Of a stretch of DNA of 13,946 nt, positions 7,285 through 13,848 are shown one piece after another. This DNA is from Pseudomonadota bacterium (GTDB lineage Bacteria; Pseudomonadota; Alphaproteobacteria; Rhizobiales; Devosiaceae): contig JAEZBF010000086.1 of assembly GCA_023427545.1 (NCBI GenBank), positions 1-13,946 on the forward strand, read 5' to 3'. A model generated the notes under the pieces. The model was not told the origin of the DNA and ran no database searches. It saw only the letters and a list, made by a program, of their open reading frames with translations. The position numbers and the translations under genes were made by a program. How positions within the stretch are numbered: the first letter of the stretch is position 1; the number at the start of each line of letters is the position of its first letter.

Positions 7285-7309
7285 GTAAAGAGGGCGAGCG
7301 GAAGCGCCC
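7285..7309 (-). terminator. Weak hairpin between the FAH-family and dehydrogenase genes
   Basis: On the minus strand GGGCG (7309-7305) pairs with CGCCC (7296-7292) across an 8-base loop, followed by TCTTT. It begins 2 bases after the FAH-family stop. The short stem and interrupted T run suggest partial termination or processing at most. The rest of the 121-base gap (7190-7310) shows no gene. Confidence 0.25.
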
Positions 7310-7310
7310 G

Positions 7311-8462
7311 CTACACCAGCCCCGCGCGGATCAGATCACGGAACAGGTGGCTCGCGCCGTACATCCAGGGCGGGCACTCCGTGCTGAGCCGGACGCGGTT
7401 GGTCAGCGTGCCCAGGGTCGGCGTCGAGATCGAAACCACGTCGCCGATCTTGTGGGTGAAGCCCTTGCCGGCGCCGTCCCGGTCCTTGGTCGGCGCAAAC
7501 ATCGTGCCAAGGTAGAGGACCAGCCCGTCCGGGTACTGATGATGGCGTCCGATGGTGGCCTTGACCAGGGATTCAGGCGTGCGCGAGATCTGGCTCATCG
7601 AGGATTTGCCTTCGAGCACGAAGCCGTCCTGGCCGGTGACGTTGAGCGCGATGTCGGCGGCGCTGATCGTCTCAAGCGTGAAGTCGCCGTCGAACAGCCG
7701 GATGAACGGTCCCAGCGAGGCCGAGGCGTTGTTGTCCTTGGCCTTGCCGAGCAGCAGCGCGGAGCGCCCTTCGACGTCGCGCAGGTTGACGTCGTTCCCC
7801 AGCGTCGCGCCCAGGATCTTGCCCGAGCTCGACACCACCAGCGCCACTTCCGGCTCAGGGTTGTTCCAGCTCGAGACCGGATGGAGCCCCACGTCTGCGC
7901 CGTGACCGACCGAGCTCATCGGCTGGCACTTGGTGAAAATCTCGGCGTCCGGCCCGATGCCAACCTCGAGGTACTGGCTCCACACGCCGCGCGCGATCAG
8001 CGTCTCCTTGACCTTCATCGCGGTATCCGAGCCTGGCACCAGCTCGCTGAGATCGGTGCCGATCAGCTCGAGGATTTCGCCCCGCAGCGCGTCGGCCTTG
8101 CTCTTGTCGCCGCGCGCCTGCTCCTCGATCACTCGCTCGAGCAGCGAGACGACGAACGTCACGCCGGACGCCTTTACCGCCTGCAGGTCGACCGGCGAAA
8201 GCAACGACGCCACGGCCGGATCGGGCCGCGGGCTGGTGCAGTTTGCGAGGACTTCGTCGATCGGATCGAGGGGGTTGCCCCGCACTGCCTTCACGTACTC
8301 GACGGCATCGGAGCGCTCGAGCACGTCCCGGACGGTCGGCGCGCCCTTGGCCGTGATGTCGACCAGCATGCCTTTGCGGACGGTGACGATACGCGGGTAG
8401 GTGAATCCCGGCACGCGGGCGCGGCCGAGCAGCAGGGCGTCGCCCGGAATCGGATCAGACAT
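7311..8462 (-). CDS. Fumarylacetoacetase-family protein, XylX-like 2-keto-3-deoxypentonate dehydratase
   Basis: This 383-residue protein has an N-terminal domain of about 190 residues and a C-terminal FAH-type domain with the likely metal ligands E203 and E205 (WNNPEPEV) and D224 (GNDVNLRD). Further matching blocks are LLLGKAKDNNASASLGPFIR (237-256), FVLEGKSSMSQISR (281-294), HHQYPDG (307-313) and GKGFTHKIGD (332-341). The length and two-domain layout fit the XylX/arabinonate branch, which dehydrates 2-keto-3-deoxy-pentonate to 2-ketoglutarate semialdehyde, rather than the shorter hydrolases of the family. The dehydrogenase downstream would take the product. GGAGG lies 9 bases before the ATG at 8462. 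It is divergent from the SIMPL gene over 222 bases. The exact sugar acid is inferred, and another FAH activity is possible. Confidence 0.88.
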   Translation of the reverse strand: MSDPIPGDALLLGRARVPGFTYPRIVTVRKGMLVDITAKGAPTVRDVLERSDAVEYVKAVRGNPLDPIDEVLANCTSPRPDPAVASLLSPVDLQAVKASGVTFVVSLLERVIEEQARGDKSKADALRGEILELIGTDLSELVPGSDTAMKVKETLIARGVWSQYLEVGIGPDAEIFTKCQPMSSVGHGADVGLHPVSSWNNPEPEVALVVSSSGKILGATLGNDVNLRDVEGRSALLLGKAKDNNASASLGPFIRLFDGDFTLETISAADIALNVTGQDGFVLEGKSSMSQISRTPESLVKATIGRHHQYPDGLVLYLGTMFAPTKDRDGAGKGFTHKIGDVVSISTPTLGTLTNRVRLSTECPPWMYGASHLFRDLIRAGLV

Positions 8463-8684
8463 CGGCTAGTTCCTCCCCCCGCCGCCTCGGCGCGGTTTTC
8501 CTCAACTAGCCCACGCCTTGATGAAGTGTCCAGCAACCCCGCTCCGGGCGAGACACGAATTACGAACCCGGGACCCAAGGATCCTTCAGCCAGCAGCGTC
8601 TCAGCTGGGAACGGGCTGGCTGCCGCAGCTTTGCCCCAAGGATCGGATCAGTTTGCGGGCATCGCCCGCCCAGGAGAAAACCAT
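8463..8684. other. Divergent intergenic region between the FAH-family and SIMPL genes
   Basis: No gene is visible. The region should hold promoters for both directions, but no convincing -35/-10 pair stands out. It contains two copies of CCCAAGGATC (8574-8583 and 8635-8644), the first overlapping the palindrome AAGGATCCTT (8577-8586). A 6-bp hairpin, GCGGGC/GCCCGC with an ATC loop (8655-8669), ends 2 bases before the SIMPL ribosome site AGGAG (8672-8676). Confidence 0.4.
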
Positions 8685-9410
8685 ATGCGCCTGCTCACCG
8701 CCGCAACGATTGCCGCCTTCACCCTGTTCGCCCTGCCCGCCGCCGCCCAGGAGGTGCGCCAGCCCGGAACGGTGATGGTCACCGGTCACGGTGAGGTTAC
8801 GGGCGCGCCGGACACCGCCTTCGTCAACTCCGGGGTGACCTCGCAGGCCGCCACGGCTCGCGAAGCGCTCGACGCCAACACCGCGGCGATGGGCGAGCTG
8901 ATCACCGTGTTGAAGGCTGCCGGCATCGAGGAGCGTGACATCCAGACCTCCGGCTTCTCGGTCAATCCGAACTACGTCTACAGCCAGCAGACCGACGCCA
9001 ATGGCTATACCCTGCCTCCGCGGATCAACGGCTACGTCGTCAGCAACATGGTCACGGTGCGGGTCCGCAAGCTCGATACCCTCGGCGCCGTGCTCGACCG
9101 CGCAGTCACCGTGGGCGCCAACACCATCAACGGGGTGACGTTCTCGGTCGCCGATCCCACCGACCTCTACGACCGCGCGCGGACTGCAGCCTTTGCGGAT
9201 GCGCGACGCAAGGCCGGCCTCTACGCAATGCAGGCAGGCTCTACCCTCGGCCGGCTCGTCTCGATCAGCGAGAACCAGGGCTACGGCCAGCCGCAGCCCT
9301 ATCCGATGCGCGCCATGGCCGAGCAGGCCCCTTCGGCACCGGTGCCGGTGCAGGCCGGCGAGCTGACGTTCTCGATCGACGTCTCGGTCGCCTGGAGCCT
9401 CGGCGAATAA
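8685..9410 (+). CDS. Exported SIMPL-domain (DUF541) protein
   Basis: This 241-residue protein carries a signal peptide (1-21, MRLLTAATIAAFTLFALPAAA before QEV) and one SIMPL domain. Recognisable blocks are VMVTGHGEVTGAPDTAFVNSG (about 30-50), LKAAGIEERDIQTSGFSVNP (76-95), INGYVVSNMVTVRVRKLDTL (114-133), GANTINGVTFSV (144-155), and the helix TAAFADARRKAGLYAMQAG (167-185). YggE/Omp28-type relatives are periplasmic or outer-membrane-linked, and some reduce oxidative stress; the molecular role is unclear. A Gln/Pro/Met-rich loop (196-222) precedes the last strand. The ATG is chosen from the signal peptide and AGGAG 8 bases upstream; the open frame before it is antisense shadow. It converges with the YjbQ-family gene with one base between the stops. 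Confidence 0.92.
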   Translation: MRLLTAATIAAFTLFALPAAAQEVRQPGTVMVTGHGEVTGAPDTAFVNSGVTSQAATAREALDANTAAMGELITVLKAAGIEERDIQTSGFSVNPNYVYSQQTDANGYTLPPRINGYVVSNMVTVRVRKLDTLGAVLDRAVTVGANTINGVTFSVADPTDLYDRARTAAFADARRKAGLYAMQAGSTLGRLVSISENQGYGQPQPYPMRAMAEQAPSAPVPVQAGELTFSIDVSVAWSLGE

Positions 9411-9421
9411 CTCAGCCGAGG
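9398..9421. terminator. Hairpin over both stop codons of the convergent SIMPL and YjbQ genes
   Basis: CCTCGGC (9398-9404) and GCCGAGG (9415-9421) form a perfect 7-bp stem. The 10-base loop contains both stops: TAA (9408-9410) and TGA on the other strand (9412-9414). No T run follows on either strand, so it is not a standard intrinsic terminator. It could stabilise 3' ends or slow transcription in both directions. Confidence 0.35.
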
Positions 9422-9816
9422 TGGAAAACGACTTGCCGCCGATGCGGGCGCCGCCGGTGCTCAAACAGGTAGAGACCCTGCCATGTGCCGAGCAGCGGCG
9501 CCCCATCGGCAACGGGGATGCCGATCGAGGTCTGAGTCAGCGCCGCCCGGATATGGGCCGGCATGTCGTCAGGGCCCTCGCTGTCGTGCGTGATGAAATC
9601 CATGCCTTCGGGCACCAGCCGCTCGAAGAACGCCTCGAGGTCGCGGCGCACGTCGGGGTCGGCGTTCTCCTGGATCAGCAGCGAGCACGAGGTGTGGCGG
9701 CAGAAGGCGGTGACCAGCCCTTCCCCAACCTCAGCGCTCGCCACAAAGGTCCGCAACTGGGCTGTGATCTCGTAGAGCCCCCGCCCCCGCGTTACGCTCT
9801 CGATCACCTGCTGCAT
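9412..9816 (-). CDS. YjbQ/UPF0047 family protein
   Basis: This 134-residue cytoplasmic protein matches the UPF0047 family along its length. It has FCRHTSCSLLIQENADPDV (38-56), the metal-site-like H78-D-S-E80-GPDDMPAHIR, TQTSIGIPVADG (94-105) and GTWQGLYLFEHR (110-121). The family forms a small beta-rich trimer with conserved His/Glu residues. E. coli YjbQ has weak thiamin phosphate synthase activity, whence the database name 'secondary thiamine-phosphate synthase', but its true role is not established. The ATG at 9816 has a GAGGAG-like site somewhat far upstream (about 11 bases). It is a single gene, divergent from the OmpA-family gene across 189 bases. Confidence 0.94.
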   Translation of the reverse strand: MQQVIESVTRGRGLYEITAQLRTFVASAEVGEGLVTAFCRHTSCSLLIQENADPDVRRDLEAFFERLVPEGMDFITHDSEGPDDMPAHIRAALTQTSIGIPVADGAPLLGTWQGLYLFEHRRRPHRRQVVFHLG

Positions 9817-10005
9817 CCTCGGCGTCTCCTCTGCCCTGCAACCAAAACCGGCGGCGCGCGTTTGGCGCTCGGATCGGGTGGCTTACCTGCGCGGGGGGAT
9901 TCCGTGCATCGCCGCGTTCTGAGCGTTCTACGTCATTCAGGTCCCGTTCACGGGGCTTAGTGAATGTTCAGCACCCCCCTCCTGCAACTTACCGAGGAAA
10001 TCTAC
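9817..10005. other. Divergent intergenic region between YjbQ and OmpA-family genes
   Basis: No gene is visible. It contains a tandem GCGTTCT pair (9914-9920 and 9923-9929, 9-base period) and the near-palindrome CCCGTTCACGGG (9943-9954), either of which could bind a regulator of the OmpA-family gene. An in-frame ATG at 9964 has no ribosome site and is not used as the start. GAGGAAAT just before 10006 is the likely Shine-Dalgarno. Confidence 0.35.
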
Positions 10006-12669
10006 ATGCGCCTTCGAAATTGGCTCCTGACCGGCACCAGCTTGGGGATGCTGGCGTTCGCGCCGCTGCCTGCCCTTGCGCAGGACGACGCGCTTCAAGC
10101 TGCTTACCAGGCTTTCACCACCGCGCAGGCGTCAGGCGATGCCGCCGCCACCGAGGCGGCGCGAACGGCGCTGACGGAACAGTGCATTGTGGCGGGCTAC
10201 GCCAACGTGGATGATTGCATCGCGGCGCTTTCGGCAGCTGCCCCCGCCGCGGCTCCTGCCGACGATGCCGCCGCCGCTCAGGCAGCCGCGGAAGCCCAGG
10301 CTGCGGCTGATGCACAGGCTGCGGCCGACGCTCAGGCCGCTGCTGACGCCAAGGCTGCGGCCGACGCGCAGGCGGCCGCCGAGGCTCAGGCTGCGGCGGA
10401 AGCGCAGGCTGCTGCTGATGCTCAGGCTGCAGCTGACGCGAAGGCTGCTCAGGAAGCCGCCGATGCCCAGGCAGCAGCCGAGGCTCAGGCTGCCGCGGAA
10501 GCTCAGGCCGCCGCCGAGGCGAAGGCTGCAGCTGATGCCCAGGCTGCGGCGGACGCGCAAGCCGCTGCGGATGCCCAGGCTGCCGCCGATGCGAAGGCCG
10601 CTGCAGACGCACAGGCCGCCGCAGACGCGCAGGCCGCCGCGAACGCTCAAGCGGCTGCCGATGCTCAGGCTGCTGCCGATGCTCAGGCTGCTGCGGATGC
10701 CAAAGCTGCCGCGGACGCACAGGCTGCTGCCGACGCAGCAGCTGCACAGGCAGCCCAGGCTCCCGCTGCTGAAGCCGCGCCTGCTCCCGAACAGCCTGCA
10801 GTTGAAGCTCCTGCTGCCGAGGCCCCCGCGGCTGAAGCTCCCGCTCCTGCAGCCGAAACTCCGGCCGATCCGCTCGCTGCGGCACAGGCCAGCATCGAGG
10901 CGGCTGCCGCTCAGTACAATGCCGGCGTTGCCCGGCTGGCAGCCGGCGATGCCGGTGGCCAGGCCGATATCGATGCGGCTTCGGCCACGCTGCAGCAGGC
11001 CTGCGCCCCGCTCGGCTATGGTTCGATCGAGGAGTGCGCCGCCGCTTTCGGCGTCGCGCTGAACCCCCTCCCTGCCGCGCCTGCGGCTCCGGCTGAGCAG
11101 CCCGCTGCTCCGGCCGAGCAGCCTGCCGCGCCTGCCGAGCAGCCTGCGGCACCCGCAGAGCAGCCGGTTGCCCCGGCGGCTGAAACGCCTGTTCCTCCGG
11201 CGGGCGTAACCCCCGCTCCTGCCGAGCAGCCCGCAGCCCAGGCCCCCGCACCCGAGGTGCCGGTGGTTGGCGGCGAACAGCCGGTGACCGATGCGGCCGT
11301 CGAGATGCTGCCCGCCGAGGTCGCCCCGACCGAGGCCGCGCCGCTGCTCGACAGCGCCAAGCAGCAGGATGCCGCCGCTGCAGCCGGTGCTCCCGCACCC
11401 GCAGCTCCGGCCGCTCCGGCCGAACCCGCTGCTCCCCCGCCGCAGAGCGACGCCGATGCTCAGGCCGCCATCCAGGCACCGCCCGAGCCCGTCGTTGCCG
11501 AACAGGGCGAGCAGGTGGCTGCCGAGCAGGTGACCTTCGCGCCGCCTCCGAACGTCACGATCATCAACACCACGGTCAATAACACGACCGTGAATAACAA
11601 CACGCAGGTCAACAACACTACCGTCAACAACACGACCAACAACACCACCACGAACAACACGACCAACAACACGACCAACAACAATGCTCCTGCCCAGGCT
11701 GGCCAGGGTCAGGGTGGTCAGGGTCAGGCTGGCCAGGGCGGCAACAATCCGCGCGGTCCTCGCGGGGGTCAGGGTGGCCAAGGCGGCGGTGGTCAGGGTG
11801 GCGGACAGGGCGGCGGCGGCAATATCGCGAGCCTGCCCCAGTTCATCTTCCAGATCGGCACCCAGTTGGTGATCCAGAGCCCCGAGCAGGATCGTGGACG
11901 GCTCTACAATCCCAACGAGGACGAGATCTATTACGAGCGGCTGCGTAACGGGCGCGTCCGCGAGACCATCGAACGCCCCGATGGCAGCAAGATCGTCACC
12001 GTTCGTGCCCGCGACGGCTCGATCGTCAGCCGCTCCCGCATCACTCGGGACGGTCGTGAGATCGTGCTCGCCTACGGCAATGACGACCAGGACTTCGCTT
12101 CGGGCAACTGGCGCGATCCGGGTGAGGACCTGCCTCCGCTCCGGCTCAACATCCGTGCCAGCGAGTACATGCTCGATGCCGACCAGTCGGACGAGGAGGA
12201 AGTCCAGCTGTTCTTCAGCCAGCCTCCGGTCGAGCCGGTCCGCCGCATCTACACGATCGAAGAGGTCAAGCACTCGGCCCGTATCCGGGACAGCGTGCGT
12301 CGCCTCGAGCTCGGCGGCCTGACCTTCGACTCCGGCAAGGCGACGATCTCGCGCGACCAGGTCGGAGCGCTCAGCAACGTCGCGAAGGCCATGCTGGCCC
12401 TGCTCGACAAGAACCCGGCCGAGACCTTCTTGATCGAAGGCCACACCGACGCCGTCGGTTCGGACCAGGCCAACCTGATCCTGTCGGACCTGCGGGCGGC
12501 AACCGTCGCGCGCATCCTCACCGACTTCTACCATGTGCCGCCGGAGAACCTGGTGACGCAGGGTTATGGCGAGGAGTTCCTCAAGGTCCGCACCCAGGCG
12601 GCCGAACGGCTCAACCGCCGCGTGAACATCCGGCGCATCACGCCGCTGATCACAATCGCCAGCCGCTGA
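10006..12669 (+). CDS. Large OmpA-family peptidoglycan-binding protein with Ala-rich helix and low-complexity linkers
   Basis: The protein has 887 residues. A signal peptide (1-25, ending ALA before QDD) has no lipobox Cys, so it is probably not a lipoprotein. Next come module 1 (about 28-78; C60 and C71), an Ala-rich hexad repeat (86-250), module 2 (about 285-352; C333 and C344), a Pro/Ala linker with PAEQPAA repeats (355-510), an Asn/Thr tract (516-560), a Gly/Gln tract (562-605), a basic beta-rich segment with DGS/DGR turns (about 606-700), an acidic linker, and a C-terminal OmpA domain (about 770-880). D815 in GHTD and R830 in LSDLRA have the 15-residue spacing of the diaminopimelate-binding pair, and NRRVNIRRI closes the domain. 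No beta-barrel is apparent. The start at 10006 is set by the signal peptide and GAGG. It likely tethers the envelope to peptidoglycan, by inference from the C-terminal domain. Confidence 0.93.
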   Translation: MRLRNWLLTGTSLGMLAFAPLPALAQDDALQAAYQAFTTAQASGDAAATEAARTALTEQCIVAGYANVDDCIAALSAAAPAAAPADDAAAAQAAAEAQAAADAQAAADAQAAADAKAAADAQAAAEAQAAAEAQAAADAQAAADAKAAQEAADAQAAAEAQAAAEAQAAAEAKAAADAQAAADAQAAADAQAAADAKAAADAQAAADAQAAANAQAAADAQAAADAQAAADAKAAADAQAAADAAAAQAAQAPAAEAAPAPEQPAVEAPAAEAPAAEAPAPAAETPADPLAAAQASIEAAAAQYNAGVARLAAGDAGGQADIDAASATLQQACAPLGYGSIEECAAAFGVALNPLPAAPAAPAEQPAAPAEQPAAPAEQPAAPAEQPVAPAAETPVPPAGVTPAPAEQPAAQAPAPEVPVVGGEQPVTDAAVEMLPAEVAPTEAAPLLDSAKQQDAAAAAGAPAPAAPAAPAEPAAPPPQSDADAQAAIQAPPEPVVAEQGEQVAAEQVTFAPPPNVTIINTTVNNTTVNNNTQVNNTTVNNTTNNTTTNNTTNNTTNNNAPAQAGQGQGGQGQAGQGGNNPRGPRGGQGGQGGGGQGGGQGGGGNIASLPQFIFQIGTQLVIQSPEQDRGRLYNPNEDEIYYERLRNGRVRETIERPDGSKIVTVRARDGSIVSRSRITRDGREIVLAYGNDDQDFASGNWRDPGEDLPPLRLNIRASEYMLDADQSDEEEVQLFFSQPPVEPVRRIYTIEEVKHSARIRDSVRRLELGGLTFDSGKATISRDQVGALSNVAKAMLALLDKNPAETFLIEGHTDAVGSDQANLILSDLRAATVARILTDFYHVPPENLVTQGYGEEFLKVRTQAAERLNRRVNIRRITPLITIASR
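10261..10755 (+). repeat. Region encoding 23 copies of a six-residue Ala repeat
   Basis: The protein unit is A-A-A-[D/E/N]-A-[Q/K]. I count 23 units with one 9-residue interruption (AAQEAADAQ) between units 9 and 10. Lys replaces Gln in units 4, 9, 12, 16 and 22. The third-codon bases vary between copies, so the DNA repeat is less exact than the protein repeat. Confidence 0.9.
11089..11172 (+). repeat. Four tandem 21-bp repeats encoding PAEQPAA
   Basis: Units start at 11089, 11110, 11131 and 11152. The first three encode PAEQPAA and the fourth PAEQPVA. Copies differ mainly at third codon positions, with the GAGCAGCC core conserved. Confidence 0.9.
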
Positions 12670-12687
12670 TCGGCTAGGCAGGAAACG

Positions 12688-12721
12688 AAGGGCCGGGAGA
12701 GATCATCTCCCGGCCCTTTTT
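12688..12721. terminator. Strong terminator between the OmpA-family and hydrolase genes, probably bidirectional
   Basis: GGGCCGGGAGA (12690-12700) pairs perfectly with TCTCCCGGCCC (12706-12716) around GATCA, and AA/TT extend the stem to 13 bp. TTTTT (12717-12721) follows on the plus strand. On the minus strand the hairpin lies 14 bases beyond the hydrolase stop and could end that transcript too, though with only a short T run. Confidence 0.93.
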
Positions 12722-12734
12722 CTTGGCTCCTCGC

Positions 12735-13637
12735 TCACGCAGCTGCTTGCTGGAAGCGGCTGCGCACGAAGGCGCCGATCTCCTGCAGCGCCTCGGTGGC
12801 CTCGGGCACGTCGGGATGCTGGTGGTGGAAAACGTGCCAGAGACCCGGCCACATCCGATAGCTGACGTCCACACCGGCCGCCCGGGCGCGCTCGGCGAAG
12901 ATGCGGCTGTCGTCCAGCATGGTTTCATGGCCACCGACGTGGATCAGCAGCGGCGGCACGCCCGATAGGTCAGCAAAGAGCGGTGATGCCATCGGATCGG
13001 CCGGATCGCCTGACCCGGCATACCAGAGGCCCGAGCGGCGCAGCCTCTCTTGTGAGATCGACGGATCGAGCTTCTGGAGCTCGGTGTAGGATGGACTCGA
13101 GACGGTAAGGTCCGTCCAGGGCGAGAGGAGCACAGCCGCCTTCGGCATGGTGTCGCCCCGCTGGCGCAGGCGCAGCAGCAGGGAGAGCGTGAGCCCGCCG
13201 CCGGCTGAGTCGCCGCCGGCGACGATCTCGTCGGGCTCAAGCCCTTGGCCGCGAAGCCAGCCGTAAACAGCTAGCGCATCGTCAACCCCCGCCGGAAACG
13301 GATGCTCGGGCGCGAGGCGATAGTTGGGGACCAGCACGCGCAGCCCCGTCACCTCTGCGAGATGGCTGGCGAGCTTGCGGTGGGTGATCGCCGACCCCGA
13401 ATTATAGCCACCGCCGTGCAGGAACAGCAGCACGCGCCCGGCGTCCGCGCCCCGCACCTCCACCCACTCGGCCGCGATGCCACCCGCGATCACCGGCCTC
13501 ACCTGCGACTTATTCGCAAGCGGCAGCTCCGCTGCCTCGCGCTCCCAGTCGCGGCGGCTGTCGGCCAGCGGCTTGTCCCTGTCCTTGGGGTTGGCAAAGA
13601 GCATTCCGATGTGGCGCTGGGCCTGCGGGCTAACCAA
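12735..13637 (-). CDS. Alpha/beta-hydrolase of the hormone-sensitive lipase family (esterase)
   Basis: This 300-residue protein has the HSL-family oxyanion motif HGGG (74-77), YRLAPEHPFPAGVDDA (106-121), the nucleophile elbow GDSAGG (142-147, S144), LLSPWTDL (170-177), an acidic catalytic position in GGHETMLDDS (probably E238, or D242), and H268 in GLWHVF. It should hydrolyse small acyl esters in the cytoplasm, as there is no signal peptide. The start appears to be TTG at 13637, with GGAGG 5 bases upstream. The nearby ATG at 13642 is in another frame, and the first in-frame ATG (13604, residue 12) has no such site. It is a single gene, convergent with the OmpA-family gene. A weak TTGACT/TCCTTT promoter (13745-13717, minus strand) is possible. 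Confidence 0.93.
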   Translation of the reverse strand: MVSPQAQRHIGMLFANPKDRDKPLADSRRDWEREAAELPLANKSQVRPVIAGGIAAEWVEVRGADAGRVLLFLHGGGYNSGSAITHRKLASHLAEVTGLRVLVPNYRLAPEHPFPAGVDDALAVYGWLRGQGLEPDEIVAGGDSAGGGLTLSLLLRLRQRGDTMPKAAVLLSPWTDLTVSSPSYTELQKLDPSISQERLRRSGLWYAGSGDPADPMASPLFADLSGVPPLLIHVGGHETMLDDSRIFAERARAAGVDVSYRMWPGLWHVFHHQHPDVPEATEALQEIGAFVRSRFQQAAA

Positions 13638-13787
13638 TCCATCCTCCCCTTGGTTGGGCGCTGATCATGCGTGTCCGGGCTTAGCCGCGCAACCAGCCAA
13701 GCCCATCTACGCACGCAAAGGAGCTGGGCCCGTAAGATCAGTCAAAGTATTGCCGCACAATCGCCCCCGTCGGCTCGGGATCAATCG

Positions 13788-13812
13788 GGAACGATTCCGT
13801 GAGGGAGGCGTT
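13788..13812 (+). promoter_or_regulatory. EcfG-type general stress response promoter
   Basis: GGAAC (13788-13792) and CGTT (13809-13812) are separated by 16 bases, an exact match to the known EcfG pattern of GGAAC, 16 or 17 bases, CGTT. The -10 lies 36 bases before the ATG at 13849, a normal leader with AGGAG (13839-13843) between. Confidence 0.75.
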
Positions 13813-13848
13813 TTTCTGGCCATACGGTAAGAAACAAAGGAGCTCGCA

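Noticed and set aside
8617..8641. GGAAC at about 8617 upstream of the SIMPL gene as an EcfG promoter
   Set aside because: The bases 16 to 17 after it read CTTT/TTTG, not CGTT.
7092..8684. Upstream in-frame extension of the SIMPL protein to 772 residues
   Set aside because: The extension is antisense to the dehydrogenase and FAH-family genes. The SIMPL protein has its own ribosome site and signal peptide at 8685.
9964..10005. The ATG at 9964 as the start of the OmpA-family gene
   Set aside because: It adds 14 residues before a complete signal peptide and lacks a ribosome site; 10006 has both.
10132..12534. An 800-residue open frame on the minus strand opposite the OmpA-family gene
   Set aside because: It is a by-product of Ala-rich, high-GC codons, which leave few antisense stops. 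Its product is low-complexity and the plus strand has a signal peptide, a ribosome site and a real domain.
13477..13830. A 117-residue plus-strand frame before the last gene
   Set aside because: It overlaps the start of the esterase on the other strand, contains the EcfG promoter, and has no ribosome site or recognisable motif.
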